DNA of 64,000 nucleotides, taken from positions 62,001-126,000 of the forward strand of contig NZ_LJSD01000037.1 in the NCBI RefSeq assembly GCF_001303895.1, written 5' to 3'. The notes under the pieces are model-generated. The model was given only the letters and a program-made list of their open reading frames with translations, had not been told where the DNA came from and made no database searches. Below are positions 34,618 to 42,508 of this stretch, piece after piece (within the stretch, counting starts at the first letter, position 1; every line of letters starts with the position of its first letter). Position numbers and translations under genes: made by a program. Origin of the DNA: Mesorhizobium sp. 1M-11. GTDB taxonomy: Bacteria > Pseudomonadota > Alphaproteobacteria > Rhizobiales > Rhizobiaceae.

Positions 34618-35679
34618 TCAAGCCGCGAGGACTGGATAGTCGGTATAGCCTCGTGCGCCGCCGCCATAGAAGGTCGCCCGGTCCGCTTCGTTATACGGCG
34701 CTCCGTTCTTGTAGCGCTCGATGAAATCTGGATTTGCCAGCGCCCAGCGGCCGATCGGCAAGACATCTGCTTGGCCTGTAAGCAAGTCGTCCTCCAGATT
34801 TTCCAGCGTACGGCCGGAACGCAGAAAGAGCAGCGGCCGCGACCAGCGTGCACGGATGTCCTCGGCGAGCACCTCATCGCTGGTATGCAGGAAATGCAGG
34901 TATGCTAGGCCCAGCCTGTCCAATTCGGTGGCGACATGCCGATAAAGGTCTGCAGCCTGATCTCCTTCCACCAATCCGCCGATCGGAGCAGATGGCGAAA
35001 TACGGAAACCGACGCGTTGCGGGCCGATCTCAGCCGCAACCGCAGCGGCCACTTCGATCCCGAACCGCGCCCTGTTTTCGATCGACCCACCATACGCGTC
35101 GGTGCGATGGTTGGCGTTGGGCGCAAAGAACTGGTGGATCAGATAGCCATTGGCGCCATGGATCTCGACACCGTCTGCGCCGGCATCGACAGCCCGTCTG
35201 GCAGCAAGAACAAATTCATCGACTGTTTTCTTGATGTCGTCCGAAGTCATTTCGCGCGGCGTCGGTGCATCCTGCATGCCGGCGGCCGTGAACATCTGAA
35301 GACCGGGCGCGATTGCCGATGGCGCGATCGGCTGGCGGCGATGCGGGGTATTGTCCGGATGCGACATGCGTCCGACATGCATGAGCTGGATGAACATCCT
35401 GCCGCCGGCGTCATGGACCGCCGAGGTCACCTTTTTCCAGCCTTCGACATGTGCATCGGTGTAGATGCCGGGCGTGGTGACATAACCCTGCCCGTCATCG
35501 GAGGGCTGCGTGCCCTCGGTAACGATCAGGCCAAACGAACTGCGTTGAGCATAGTATTCGGCGGCAAGGTCTCCGGGCGTGCCGTCGGCCTTGGCACGGC
35601 TGCGCGTCATCGGCGCCATCGCAAGGCGATGCGGCAGGGTCATGTCGCCGATGGTGATCGGCTTCCAAAGATCGCTCAT
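34618..35679 (-). CDS. Old yellow enzyme family alkene reductase
   Basis: A 353-residue FMN-dependent ene reductase of the OYE/NemA type. It starts MSDLWKPITIGDMTLPHRLAMAPMTRSRA; the substrate-binding His/Asn pair appears in EIHGANGYLIHQFFAPNANHRTDAYGG, and the phosphate site in LPIGRWALANPDFIERYKNG. ATG 35679 follows GAGGACGAGAT; the longer frame to 35763 has no family match. It is divergent from a LysR gene, 265 bp apart, which suggests induction by an electrophile. Reduction of activated C=C bonds or nitrate esters is family knowledge. Confidence 0.92.
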   Translation of the reverse strand: MSDLWKPITIGDMTLPHRLAMAPMTRSRAKADGTPGDLAAEYYAQRSSFGLIVTEGTQPSDDGQGYVTTPGIYTDAHVEGWKKVTSAVHDAGGRMFIQLMHVGRMSHPDNTPHRRQPIAPSAIAPGLQMFTAAGMQDAPTPREMTSDDIKKTVDEFVLAARRAVDAGADGVEIHGANGYLIHQFFAPNANHRTDAYGGSIENRARFGIEVAAAVAAEIGPQRVGFRISPSAPIGGLVEGDQAADLYRHVATELDRLGLAYLHFLHTSDEVLAEDIRARWSRPLLFLRSGRTLENLEDDLLTGQADVLPIGRWALANPDFIERYKNGAPYNEADRATFYGGGARGYTDYPVLAA

Positions 35680-35944
35680 ATCTCGTCCTCTGTGTTCAGG
35701 TTCCGGGCATCCGAAGTTCGCCGAGCGCGCAGGCGCGCAGACAAACAGAGACACCAGCGTCATTGATGGACCGATTTCGGCACGCGGCTTCCACCGTGGT
35801 CCTCAACCGTCGGATTGGCGAACGTTCTTACAAACCAGCAATTTTATGCCATTGCCAACGGATGCACGGCGAAGATAGCTTCGATCCGATCGAAGCATTA
35901 GCGGGTCGAAATGGTGCAAATCGTGCCATTTCCGGAACAAAACC

Positions 35945-36862
35945 ATGGATATTTCCAAGTTGTCGGACTTCAACACGATCGCGCAGCATGGTGGTTTCAG
36001 CGCCGCGAGCCGGGCCAGCGGCATTCCGAAAACCACGCTTTCGCGTCGCCTGAGCGAGCTGGAGCAGGAGCTGGGAGTCCGCTTGATCGAACGCGGGACA
36101 CGCGCGCTTCGCCTGACCGAAGAAGGTCAGCTGCTACGCAATCGGACTGCGCATCTCATCGACGAGCTTGCGGAAGTGGGCGAAGAGGTCGCTGGTCATG
36201 CCGGACGTCCGCGCGGAAAGCTGAGGATCAGCGTCCCCGGGCTCTTCGCGCATACAGCACTTGGCAGGATCGTTGCGGAGTTCATCGCCGCCTATCCGGA
36301 TGTGACGGTCGAAGTCTCGGTCGACGACCGTTTTGTCGATCCGATCACCGAGGAATTCGACATCGTCGTGCGGGCAAATCCGGACACGGACACAGATTTG
36401 GTCGGCCAATGCTTCCTCAGGGACGATCTGGTATTTGCCGCCCCGCCGCAGTTGTCCATCCCCGAAACAGATGGGATGACTGTACCGGCTGTGATGATCG
36501 CCGCGGGGCGCGAAGCGGCCGAATGGACGATCGATGCAGGCAACGAGCGCAGGACGGTCCGACCTCGGACGGTGCTGCGTTGCTCTTCCATGCTTCTCGT
36601 CTACAACGCCGTTCTCGCCGGTGCAGGTGTCGCGGTAATACCACGCTGGCTGGCGGAGCCGGACTTCAGGACAGGGGCGCTCGCCAATTGGGGAATCGTG
36701 CCGGGGCGGCGGGTCGATGCCTGGGCACTGCACACATCGCGACATCTCACCAGCCCGAAGGTGACAGCCTTCGTCGCCAAGATGGTGGCAGCTTATGACT
36801 CCGCGGCACGAGGAGAAGCGACTTTTCTGGCCCGGCTCGCCCGGCGTCCATTTGAACGCTAG
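35945..36862 (+). CDS. LysR-family transcriptional regulator
   Basis: A 305-residue LysR regulator: HTH at about 3-62 (ISKLSDFNTIAQHGGFSAASRASGIPKTTLSRRLSELEQELG), then an effector domain at about 90-290. It is divergent from the ene reductase and is its likely regulator. The TAG stop (36860-36862) is provided by the CTAG end of repeat copy B, so the C-terminal residues before it (RRPFER) may have been set by insertion. In the shared region an ATGG-N11-CCAT dyad at 35911-35929 fits the LysR T-N11-A shape but overlaps the expected promoter. No strong Shine-Dalgarno is seen. Confidence 0.9.
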   Translation: MDISKLSDFNTIAQHGGFSAASRASGIPKTTLSRRLSELEQELGVRLIERGTRALRLTEEGQLLRNRTAHLIDELAEVGEEVAGHAGRPRGKLRISVPGLFAHTALGRIVAEFIAAYPDVTVEVSVDDRFVDPITEEFDIVVRANPDTDTDLVGQCFLRDDLVFAAPPQLSIPETDGMTVPAVMIAAGREAAEWTIDAGNERRTVRPRTVLRCSSMLLVYNAVLAGAGVAVIPRWLAEPDFRTGALANWGIVPGRRVDAWALHTSRHLTSPKVTAFVAKMVAAYDSAARGEATFLARLARRPFER

Positions 36863-36964
36863 AGCGTTTCCGTTTTTCACGGAAACGCGGAAACGCTCTA
36901 ACTCTTTGTTTTTTCGCAATTCCGGACGGAAAACCGTTACACACTTTTCCTGGAATTGCTCTAG
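36859..36964. repeat. MITE-like two-hairpin repeat, copy B (complete, 106 bp)
   Basis: Bounded by CTAG at 36859-36862 and 36961-36964. The left hairpin is AGCGTTTCCG / CGGAAACGCT with an extra internal copy of GGAAACGC, making this copy 9 bp longer than copy A. The right hairpin is GCAATTCC / GGAATTGC. The left CTAG supplies the LysR stop codon; on the right, the convergent SDR gene stops at 36979, outside the element. Confidence 0.9.
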
Positions 36965-36978
36965 CCCCTACTCCGAAA

Positions 36979-37776
36979 TCAGGCAGCCGTGATGCCGCCG
37001 TCATGGGCGATGATCTGCCCGGTGAGATAGGAAGATGCGTCGCTTGCCAGATAGAGGATCAGCCCGACCAGATTGTCCGGCCGACCGGTATGTCCCATCG
37101 GCACCGAGCTTTCCATGAAGTCGGCAAAGCGCCGATACTCCTCGGTGCTGATCTTGCCCTCGGCTTCGCGGCCAAGTTTCGTACCGAGATGCCAGCCTGG
37201 CGCGATCGCATTGGCGCGCACCTTGTCCTTGGCGTATTCGACGGCGATCTGCCGGGTGAAGCCGACAACGCCGGCCTTGCTCGTGGCGTATGGAATAGCC
37301 GTCACTGGGAAGTCCGGGTAGACGCCGACAAGGGCGAGATAGGAACTCAAATTCACGATCGAGCCGCGCCCGCTGGCGATAAGTTCCGGCAGTAGCGCTT
37401 TCGTCACCAGGAACATGCTGCGCAGATTGATGGTGATGGCGCGATCCCACTCATCGACACTCACATCGAGCAGTCGCGCCGGTGGCGTCGCGATGCCTGC
37501 ATTGTTGACGAGGATATCGAGCTTTCCGCCGCTCCATTCGAGTATTCTGCCGACCGCCACCGCGACCTGCTCCTCCTTGGCAAGATCGGCGGCAACCGAA
37601 AATCCCCGCTCTCCAAGCACCTGCGCAGTTTCTGTCGCCGGGTCGCGGTCGATCACGGCGACCCTTGCGCCGGCTTCGGCCAGCGCCAGCGCAAAGGCCT
37701 GGCCGAGCCCCGCCGCGCCGCCGGTCACAACCGCGGTGCGTCCATCCAATCTGAAGCGGTCGAGTACCATGAGCAT
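36979..37776 (-). CDS. Short-chain dehydrogenase/reductase
   Basis: A 265-residue SDR oxidoreductase: the NAD(P)-binding TGGAAGLGQAFALALAEAG is near residue 18, NNAG is at about 95, and the catalytic Ser, Tyr-x3-Lys are in NLSSYLALVGVYPDF...AIPYATSKAGVVG. PGWHLGTKLG and the C-terminal SYLTGQIIAHDGGITAA are typical of classical SDRs. ATG 37776 (MLMVLDRF) has AAGG 5 nt upstream. A 7-bp dyad CTTCTGC / GCAGAAG lies just upstream. Substrate unknown. The region resembles gluconate or glucose dehydrogenase-type SDRs only in general. Confidence 0.9.
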   Translation of the reverse strand: MLMVLDRFRLDGRTAVVTGGAAGLGQAFALALAEAGARVAVIDRDPATETAQVLGERGFSVAADLAKEEQVAVAVGRILEWSGGKLDILVNNAGIATPPARLLDVSVDEWDRAITINLRSMFLVTKALLPELIASGRGSIVNLSSYLALVGVYPDFPVTAIPYATSKAGVVGFTRQIAVEYAKDKVRANAIAPGWHLGTKLGREAEGKISTEEYRRFADFMESSVPMGHTGRPDNLVGLILYLASDASSYLTGQIIAHDGGITAA

Positions 37777-38050
37777 GCACCTTCTGCTGTGGCAGCCTCC
37801 TGCAGAAGCAAGCAAGGCAGGCGCCGTTGTCGATCCAGAAGGATATGGCTGGTCGCTCCCTTGCATTAGGGGGACGTCATGGACCTCGGCGTTTCAATTT
37901 CGGGACGACGAAGTGCCCTTATCGAGCACATCAATCTGCGGAAATGCCTCCCCCCGCGCGAACTCATAGCCGAAAGTCGCGGATGTTTGCCTGTGCCCGA
38001 TCCCCTATCGTCTCTGTGCGGCGACAGACAGGTCCAAGGAGGGCAAGCCC
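37777..38050. other. Intergenic region between divergent SDR and MBL genes
   Basis: A 274-bp divergent promoter region. It contains the inverted repeat CTTCTGC (37781-37787) / GCAGAAG (37802-37808) in the SDR 5' leader. No promoter hexamers are convincing. An ATG at 37879 has a G-rich upstream stretch, but its frame runs into the MBL gene. Confidence 0.4.
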
Positions 38051-38989
38051 ATGAAACCCGTTCGGCTTGCAAGCGCCATTTTGCTCACCTTGTTTTTGGG
38101 GTTGGGCAATGTTCAGGCCAAGGACCGCCCTCCTCTTCCACCGGATGCTTACTACTTCGGGGACAGCGCATATGCGATCCACAAGATCGACGATCGCATT
38201 TTTGCGATCGGCGAGCCGACCTACTACCAGGGAAATGTCTCCTATCTCTTCGTAGGCACGCAAAGAGCGCTGCTGTTGGACGGCGGAGCGTCGCGCGAAG
38301 AAGACATCACGAAAGTCGTCGCGTCACTCACCGACAAGCCTGTGGCGGTCATCCCTTCTCATTTGCATTTCGATCACATGGCCGGCCTCGACAAATTCAA
38401 AGAGGTCTGGCTCGTCGATCTGCCCTACACGAGAGATCTCGCCGACAAGGACGGGACGACCACGGTTCCGGTCGGAATCGATCTTCACGATATCGACAAG
38501 CTGTCGCCAAGCAGCTTTCGCGTAGCTCGCTATGTTGCGCCCGACGAAATCATCGACCTTGGCGAACTCAAGCTTCAACTGCTTTCAACACCCGGCCACA
38601 CCAAGGATGAAATCTCGCTGTGGAAGGAAAATGACGACATGCTGTTCGTCGGAGACTTTCTGTATCCGGGTCCCTTGTTCGTTGGAAACGTCAAGGACTA
38701 CCTGGCTTCGCTCGACAAGGCTCTTGGCGTGATCGGTTCGAAGACCAAAATCTACGGTGCCCACGGCAGCGCGAAAGCTGTTCCGCAGAATTCGCTACCG
38801 CTGATGAACCGTCAAACTTTGGTTGACGCAAAGGGTGCATTCGAAGCCATTCGGCAAGGAAAGCTCCAGGCGTCGGAGGCCACGCCGGACGAGTTGATAC
38901 GCTCTGCGAAAATCTATCCGATCAACGAGACGATGAACATCTACACCGACATCGTCTTCACCAATGGCAGACCATTCGGATACGATTGA
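38051..38989 (+). CDS. Exported metallo-beta-lactamase-fold hydrolase
   Basis: A 312-residue protein with a Sec signal peptide (MKPVRLASAILLTLFLGLGNVQAKD, cleavage near 23) and an MBL fold: zinc motif HLHFDHMAG (about 105-113), later ligands in STPGHTKDEISLW and FVGDFLYPG, and the distal GAHGSAKAV. GGAGG precedes ATG by 9 nt. It resembles MBL-fold hydrolases of the periplasm, not a standard class B beta-lactamase by motif detail. Codon choice looks more A-ended than its neighbours, hinting at lateral transfer. Divergent from the SDR gene, convergent to the molybdopterin enzyme. Confidence 0.85.
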   Translation: MKPVRLASAILLTLFLGLGNVQAKDRPPLPPDAYYFGDSAYAIHKIDDRIFAIGEPTYYQGNVSYLFVGTQRALLLDGGASREEDITKVVASLTDKPVAVIPSHLHFDHMAGLDKFKEVWLVDLPYTRDLADKDGTTTVPVGIDLHDIDKLSPSSFRVARYVAPDEIIDLGELKLQLLSTPGHTKDEISLWKENDDMLFVGDFLYPGPLFVGNVKDYLASLDKALGVIGSKTKIYGAHGSAKAVPQNSLPLMNRQTLVDAKGAFEAIRQGKLQASEATPDELIRSAKIYPINETMNIYTDIVFTNGRPFGYD

Positions 38990-39009
38990 TCGAGCCTATC
39001 GTTCGCGAC

Positions 39010-41118
39010 CTACGCTGCCCGCACCCACACCTTGTTGTCGTGCACCGCGGCCCCGCCATAGGGTGCCGGCGCATCCGAACCCGTCAGCACATTGATGCCC
39101 TCGCCGCGCTCATGCGCTGAATTCGGCCAGATCCCTTCGGCGATCACCACGCCGCGCTTGAGGCCCGCGAACAGCTTGGCGTGAAGCACGATTTCGCCGC
39201 GTGGATTGCCGACTTCGACTCGCGCGCCCTCGCTCAGACCAAGAGCAGCAGCATCTTCCGGATGGATCAAAAGTTCCGGCCGCACTTCCTTGGCCTGGGA
39301 TACCGGCGTCTCGGCAAAGGAGGAATTCAGGAAGTTGCGCGCCGGCGACGTCGCCAGCCGGAACGGATGTTTGGCATCCGCCACTTCGATCAGGTCGACA
39401 TGATCGGGAAATTCCGGCAGTTGCCCGACAGGACCAAAGATGCCCATGCTCTTTGGCGGCTTGTTGGGTGCATAACCACCGTTCCACTGCGGCTTGAAAC
39501 GGAACTTACCGTCCGGGTGGCCAAAACCTTTGAGGAAATGCGCGGTCTCGAAATCCGGCTGCATGTCGGCCCAGCGCTGTTCGCGCAGCGTGTCGAAATC
39601 GAGGTCCCGATTCTTGAGCAGCGCGTTGATATGTTCCTTTTCGGTCAAGCCGAAGCCGGGCATATGCGATATACCGAGACGCTTGGCCAATTCCTCGATG
39701 ACATAATGATTGGTGCGCGGGCCAGCCGGCGGCTCGATCAGCTTCGGACCGAGCGTGATGTGCTGATTACCGCCGCCCTTGTAGATGTCGTCATGCTCCA
39801 GGAACATGGTAGCCGGCAAAACGACGTCGGCAACCTTGGCCGTGTCCGTCATGAACTGTTCGTGCACGCAAGTGAACAGGTCCTCGCGCAGGAAACCTTC
39901 TTTCACCAAGCGCTGCTCGGGCGCGACATTCATCGGATTGGTGTTCTGGATCAGCAGCGCCGTCACCGGCGGACCGCCATAGAGCGCGTTCTCCGCATTG
40001 GTCAGCACCGGGCCGATGCGCGAATGGTCCAGATAGCGCACCTTGGGATCGCGATAGCGGTCGCCTTCCAGAAGATCCTTGTTGAACTTGAAGCCGGAAA
40101 TGCCTGAATTGGAATGAAAAGCGCCGCCGCCTTCATATTGCCAACAGCCGGTGACCGCGGCGATGGAAAGTGCGGCATGCATGTTGGCCGAGCCGTTGCG
40201 CTGGCGTGCAAAACCGTAGCCCAACCGGAAGAAAGTACGCTTGGTGGTGCCGACCAGTCGCGCGAAGGCTTCGATCTCGGCAACGGTCAGCCCCGTGATC
40301 GCCGCCGCCCATTCCGGCGTCTTGTCGGCCAGATGCGCCTCCAGCCCGATCGGATCATCGGTGTATTTTTCGAGATAGGCGCGGTCGGCCATGTTCTCGC
40401 GAAACAGCACATGCATGACCGCGCAGGCGAGCGCGCCGTCCGTGCCGGGCTTCACCACCAGGCCGACATCGGCCTGCTTCATCGTCGCGTTTTCGTAGAT
40501 GTCGATGACGACGATCTTGGCGCCGCGTTCCTTGCGTGCCTTGATCGCATGGGTCATCACATTGACCTGTGTGACCACCGCATTGGTGCCCCAGATGACG
40601 ACGCAGTCGGAACGGCTCATCTCCCGCGGATCGGAACCGCGCAGCGCGCCTGTGCCCATCACGTAACCTGTCCAGGCCAGGTTCGTGCAGATCGATCCGA
40701 AAAAGCCGGAATATTTCTTGGCGTGGCGCAGACGTTCGATACCGTCACGCTGCACCAGCCCCATCGTGCCCGCGTAGAAATAGGGCCAAACCGTCTCGGA
40801 GCCGAGTTTTTCTTCCGCCGCGATGAATTTTTCAGCGACGAGGTCGAGCGCGGCCTCCCAGCTCGCTTCCTTCCATTGGCCGCCGCCCTTGGCGCCGGCA
40901 CGCACCAGCGGCTTCAGCAGACGGTCGGGGTGATGGACGCGATCGGCATAGCGCGCCACCTTGGCGCAGACGACGCCCGCTGTGTAGCTGTTGTCCTTGG
41001 CCCCGTGGATGCGCCCGATGCGGTCCGGCGCCAGCAGCTCGACATCGAGCGCACAGGTGGACGGGCAGTCATGCGGACAGGCCGAATGGCCGATGCGGAT
41101 CTTGGCATGGGTGTTCAT
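39010..41118 (-). CDS. Molybdopterin-dependent oxidoreductase, FdhA/BisC-like
   Basis: A 702-residue DMSO-reductase-family enzyme. The N-terminus has the [4Fe-4S] motif CPHDCPSTCALDVE with the fourth Cys at VVCAK (about 15-52). Bis-MGD binding blocks include VIWGTNAVVTQVN, GTDGALACAVMHVLF, NTNPMNVAPEQRLVKEG and the C-terminal SSFAETPV and GVVIAEGIWPN. There is no Tat signal, so it should be cytoplasmic. It has no linked redox partner or formate-dehydrogenase subunit, so the substrate is open. It is monocistronic; the Moco genes moaD and moaE lie 7 kb away. Confidence 0.9.
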   Translation of the reverse strand: MNTHAKIRIGHSACPHDCPSTCALDVELLAPDRIGRIHGAKDNSYTAGVVCAKVARYADRVHHPDRLLKPLVRAGAKGGGQWKEASWEAALDLVAEKFIAAEEKLGSETVWPYFYAGTMGLVQRDGIERLRHAKKYSGFFGSICTNLAWTGYVMGTGALRGSDPREMSRSDCVVIWGTNAVVTQVNVMTHAIKARKERGAKIVVIDIYENATMKQADVGLVVKPGTDGALACAVMHVLFRENMADRAYLEKYTDDPIGLEAHLADKTPEWAAAITGLTVAEIEAFARLVGTTKRTFFRLGYGFARQRNGSANMHAALSIAAVTGCWQYEGGGAFHSNSGISGFKFNKDLLEGDRYRDPKVRYLDHSRIGPVLTNAENALYGGPPVTALLIQNTNPMNVAPEQRLVKEGFLREDLFTCVHEQFMTDTAKVADVVLPATMFLEHDDIYKGGGNQHITLGPKLIEPPAGPRTNHYVIEELAKRLGISHMPGFGLTEKEHINALLKNRDLDFDTLREQRWADMQPDFETAHFLKGFGHPDGKFRFKPQWNGGYAPNKPPKSMGIFGPVGQLPEFPDHVDLIEVADAKHPFRLATSPARNFLNSSFAETPVSQAKEVRPELLIHPEDAAALGLSEGARVEVGNPRGEIVLHAKLFAGLKRGVVIAEGIWPNSAHERGEGINVLTGSDAPAPYGGAAVHDNKVWVRAA

Positions 41119-41260
41119 GTCGCTCTTTTACCTGTTCGCCGGCTCCGAGTGTAGGGCCAGTTGATCAAGGACGGGAGGCAAGAGTGACCTCCCCTATGCA
41201 AGTGTACGGAAAATGTATTTCCCAAAACAGGGAAGCTGCTACCGCGTCGGCTGAATCGGA

Positions 41261-41851
41261 CTAGCTCATGATGTTGAACAGGCGCAAAATCCACGAAATC
41301 TGGTAGATCAGGCCGACGGTCACGAACACCATCTGATAGGTTTTGCTCGCAACAAAAATCGCGATGATCGAGCAGATCGCGAACAGAGTCTGCCTGATCG
41401 GATATTCTATCCCGAGCGAACGAAAATGTTCGGTGCCCTTGAAGGCGGTATCGGCCATATCGACCAGGAAGATCAGCGCCAGAAACCCATAGAACCATCG
41501 GCGCCGCGACTGGAAGTATTCCTCATAGCCGGAATATTCTTCCATGCGGTCCGGAAACAGCAGCGATGCGATCGTGGCGAACAGCACCGCGTACAGGATG
41601 ACGAACAGATAGAGTTCGAACGTCCAGTGACGGATTGCAGACAGCCCGAACTCGTACCACCAGAAATGAATGATGGCGAGAAACATGAACAACACCCAAC
41701 CCATGTGGATCGGATAGATCCGTTCCCGGGCCGGATGTTGCACAAAGCGGGTGAGGCCCGCGACCAGGCGCGTCAGGCTCAATCCCAGCACCATGCCGAC
41801 GATGATGCGGACGTGAATGAAGACATCGGGATGAACGGGTTGAGTGTCCAT
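41261..41851 (-). CDS. Hypothetical six-segment membrane protein
   Basis: A 196-residue membrane protein of no named family, with hydrophobic stretches at about 10-30, 46-66, 78-98, 118-134, 150-168 and 170-188. It begins MDTQPVHPDVFIHVRIIVGMVLGLSLTRLVAGL, with an Arg-rich loop (YFQSRRRWFYG) near the middle. Comparable proteins occur in rhizobia as unknowns. It follows the DUF4087 gene by 24 bp on the same strand, so co-transcription is likely. Confidence 0.65.
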   Translation of the reverse strand: MDTQPVHPDVFIHVRIIVGMVLGLSLTRLVAGLTRFVQHPARERIYPIHMGWVLFMFLAIIHFWWYEFGLSAIRHWTFELYLFVILYAVLFATIASLLFPDRMEEYSGYEEYFQSRRRWFYGFLALIFLVDMADTAFKGTEHFRSLGIEYPIRQTLFAICSIIAIFVASKTYQMVFVTVGLIYQISWILRLFNIMS

Positions 41852-41875
41852 GACGCTCGCCTATCGACGCCGCGC

Positions 41876-42244
41876 TCAGTCCGGACTCGGCAACGCCTTG
41901 TCGGCGCGGCACCGTGCCAAAGGTACGATTTCCCCGGCAAACACCCTCAGAACCCTGTGTGTCTTCGCGTTGGTCTCCACCGTCAGGCAGGCGCAGTTAT
42001 AACCGCGGCCCGCCCCCGGCACGTTGGTTTCGACAAACCGCGTCTCGTCCATCTGCGGGGTATTTTCGATGCCTTTGGCATCTCTGTCCTCGCCGCCTCC
42101 CGTGATCCACCAATCGCCCTGCCGATCGGTGAGCAACAAGTCGCCGGGGGTAGGATTGCCGTACCAGCCGCAACGACGTTCGGCTGCGTCGGCAGATACG
42201 GCCCACGCGATCACCCCCAAGCTGATGGTAAGAAACAAGCGCAT
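41876..42244 (-). CDS. DUF4087 family secreted protein
   Basis: A 122-residue exported protein with a signal peptide (MRLFLTISLGVIAWAVSADA) and a domain I recognise as DUF4087 from RRCGWYGNPTPGDLLLTDRQGDWWITG at about 22-48; it contains four cysteines in the mature part (CGWY, CACL, and one near the C-terminus). ATG 42244 follows AGAGGGAT; a longer frame to 42316 is not signal-peptide-like. Function unknown. It is the first gene of a likely pair with the six-segment membrane protein. Confidence 0.7.
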   Translation of the reverse strand: MRLFLTISLGVIAWAVSADAAERRCGWYGNPTPGDLLLTDRQGDWWITGGGEDRDAKGIENTPQMDETRFVETNVPGAGRGYNCACLTVETNAKTHRVLRVFAGEIVPLARCRADKALPSPD

Positions 42245-42308
42245 GACGATCCCTCTCGGTTGAAGCTTCGCCCACCACCCGCTTGCCCCGCCAGCTTCAT
42301 CCCCCCAT

Positions 42309-42340
42309 GCTAACATGACAACACGCTAACCTGACAACTC
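42309..42340. repeat. Tandem 16-bp direct repeat upstream of DUF4087 gene
   Basis: GCTAACMTGACAACWC occurs twice back to back, differing at two positions. It lies 65 bp upstream of the DUF4087 start and 169 bp after the ABC-F stop. Tandem direct repeats on about one and a half helical turns are common for two-component response-regulator sites, so an operator is possible. Confidence 0.5.
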
Positions 42341-42508
42341 TGGGCATACCCGATCTTTGTCAGTCGTTGCAGAGCGACCTTGCATAAAGCACAGCAAGTA
42401 ACTGATAATAAAAGACTTCTTAAACACTGCGGGCGCGGAGCCGACCAGATGGCACAGCGCTTGCTGTTAAGCTGACCTGAGTTTCCGGGCCCGATCAGGA
42501 TTGGGCGC

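Noticed and set aside
37879..38610. Plus-strand frame with a G-rich ribosome-binding-like stretch before ATG
   Set aside because: It overlaps the exported MBL gene in another frame, and the MBL gene has the stronger Shine-Dalgarno and clear zinc motifs.
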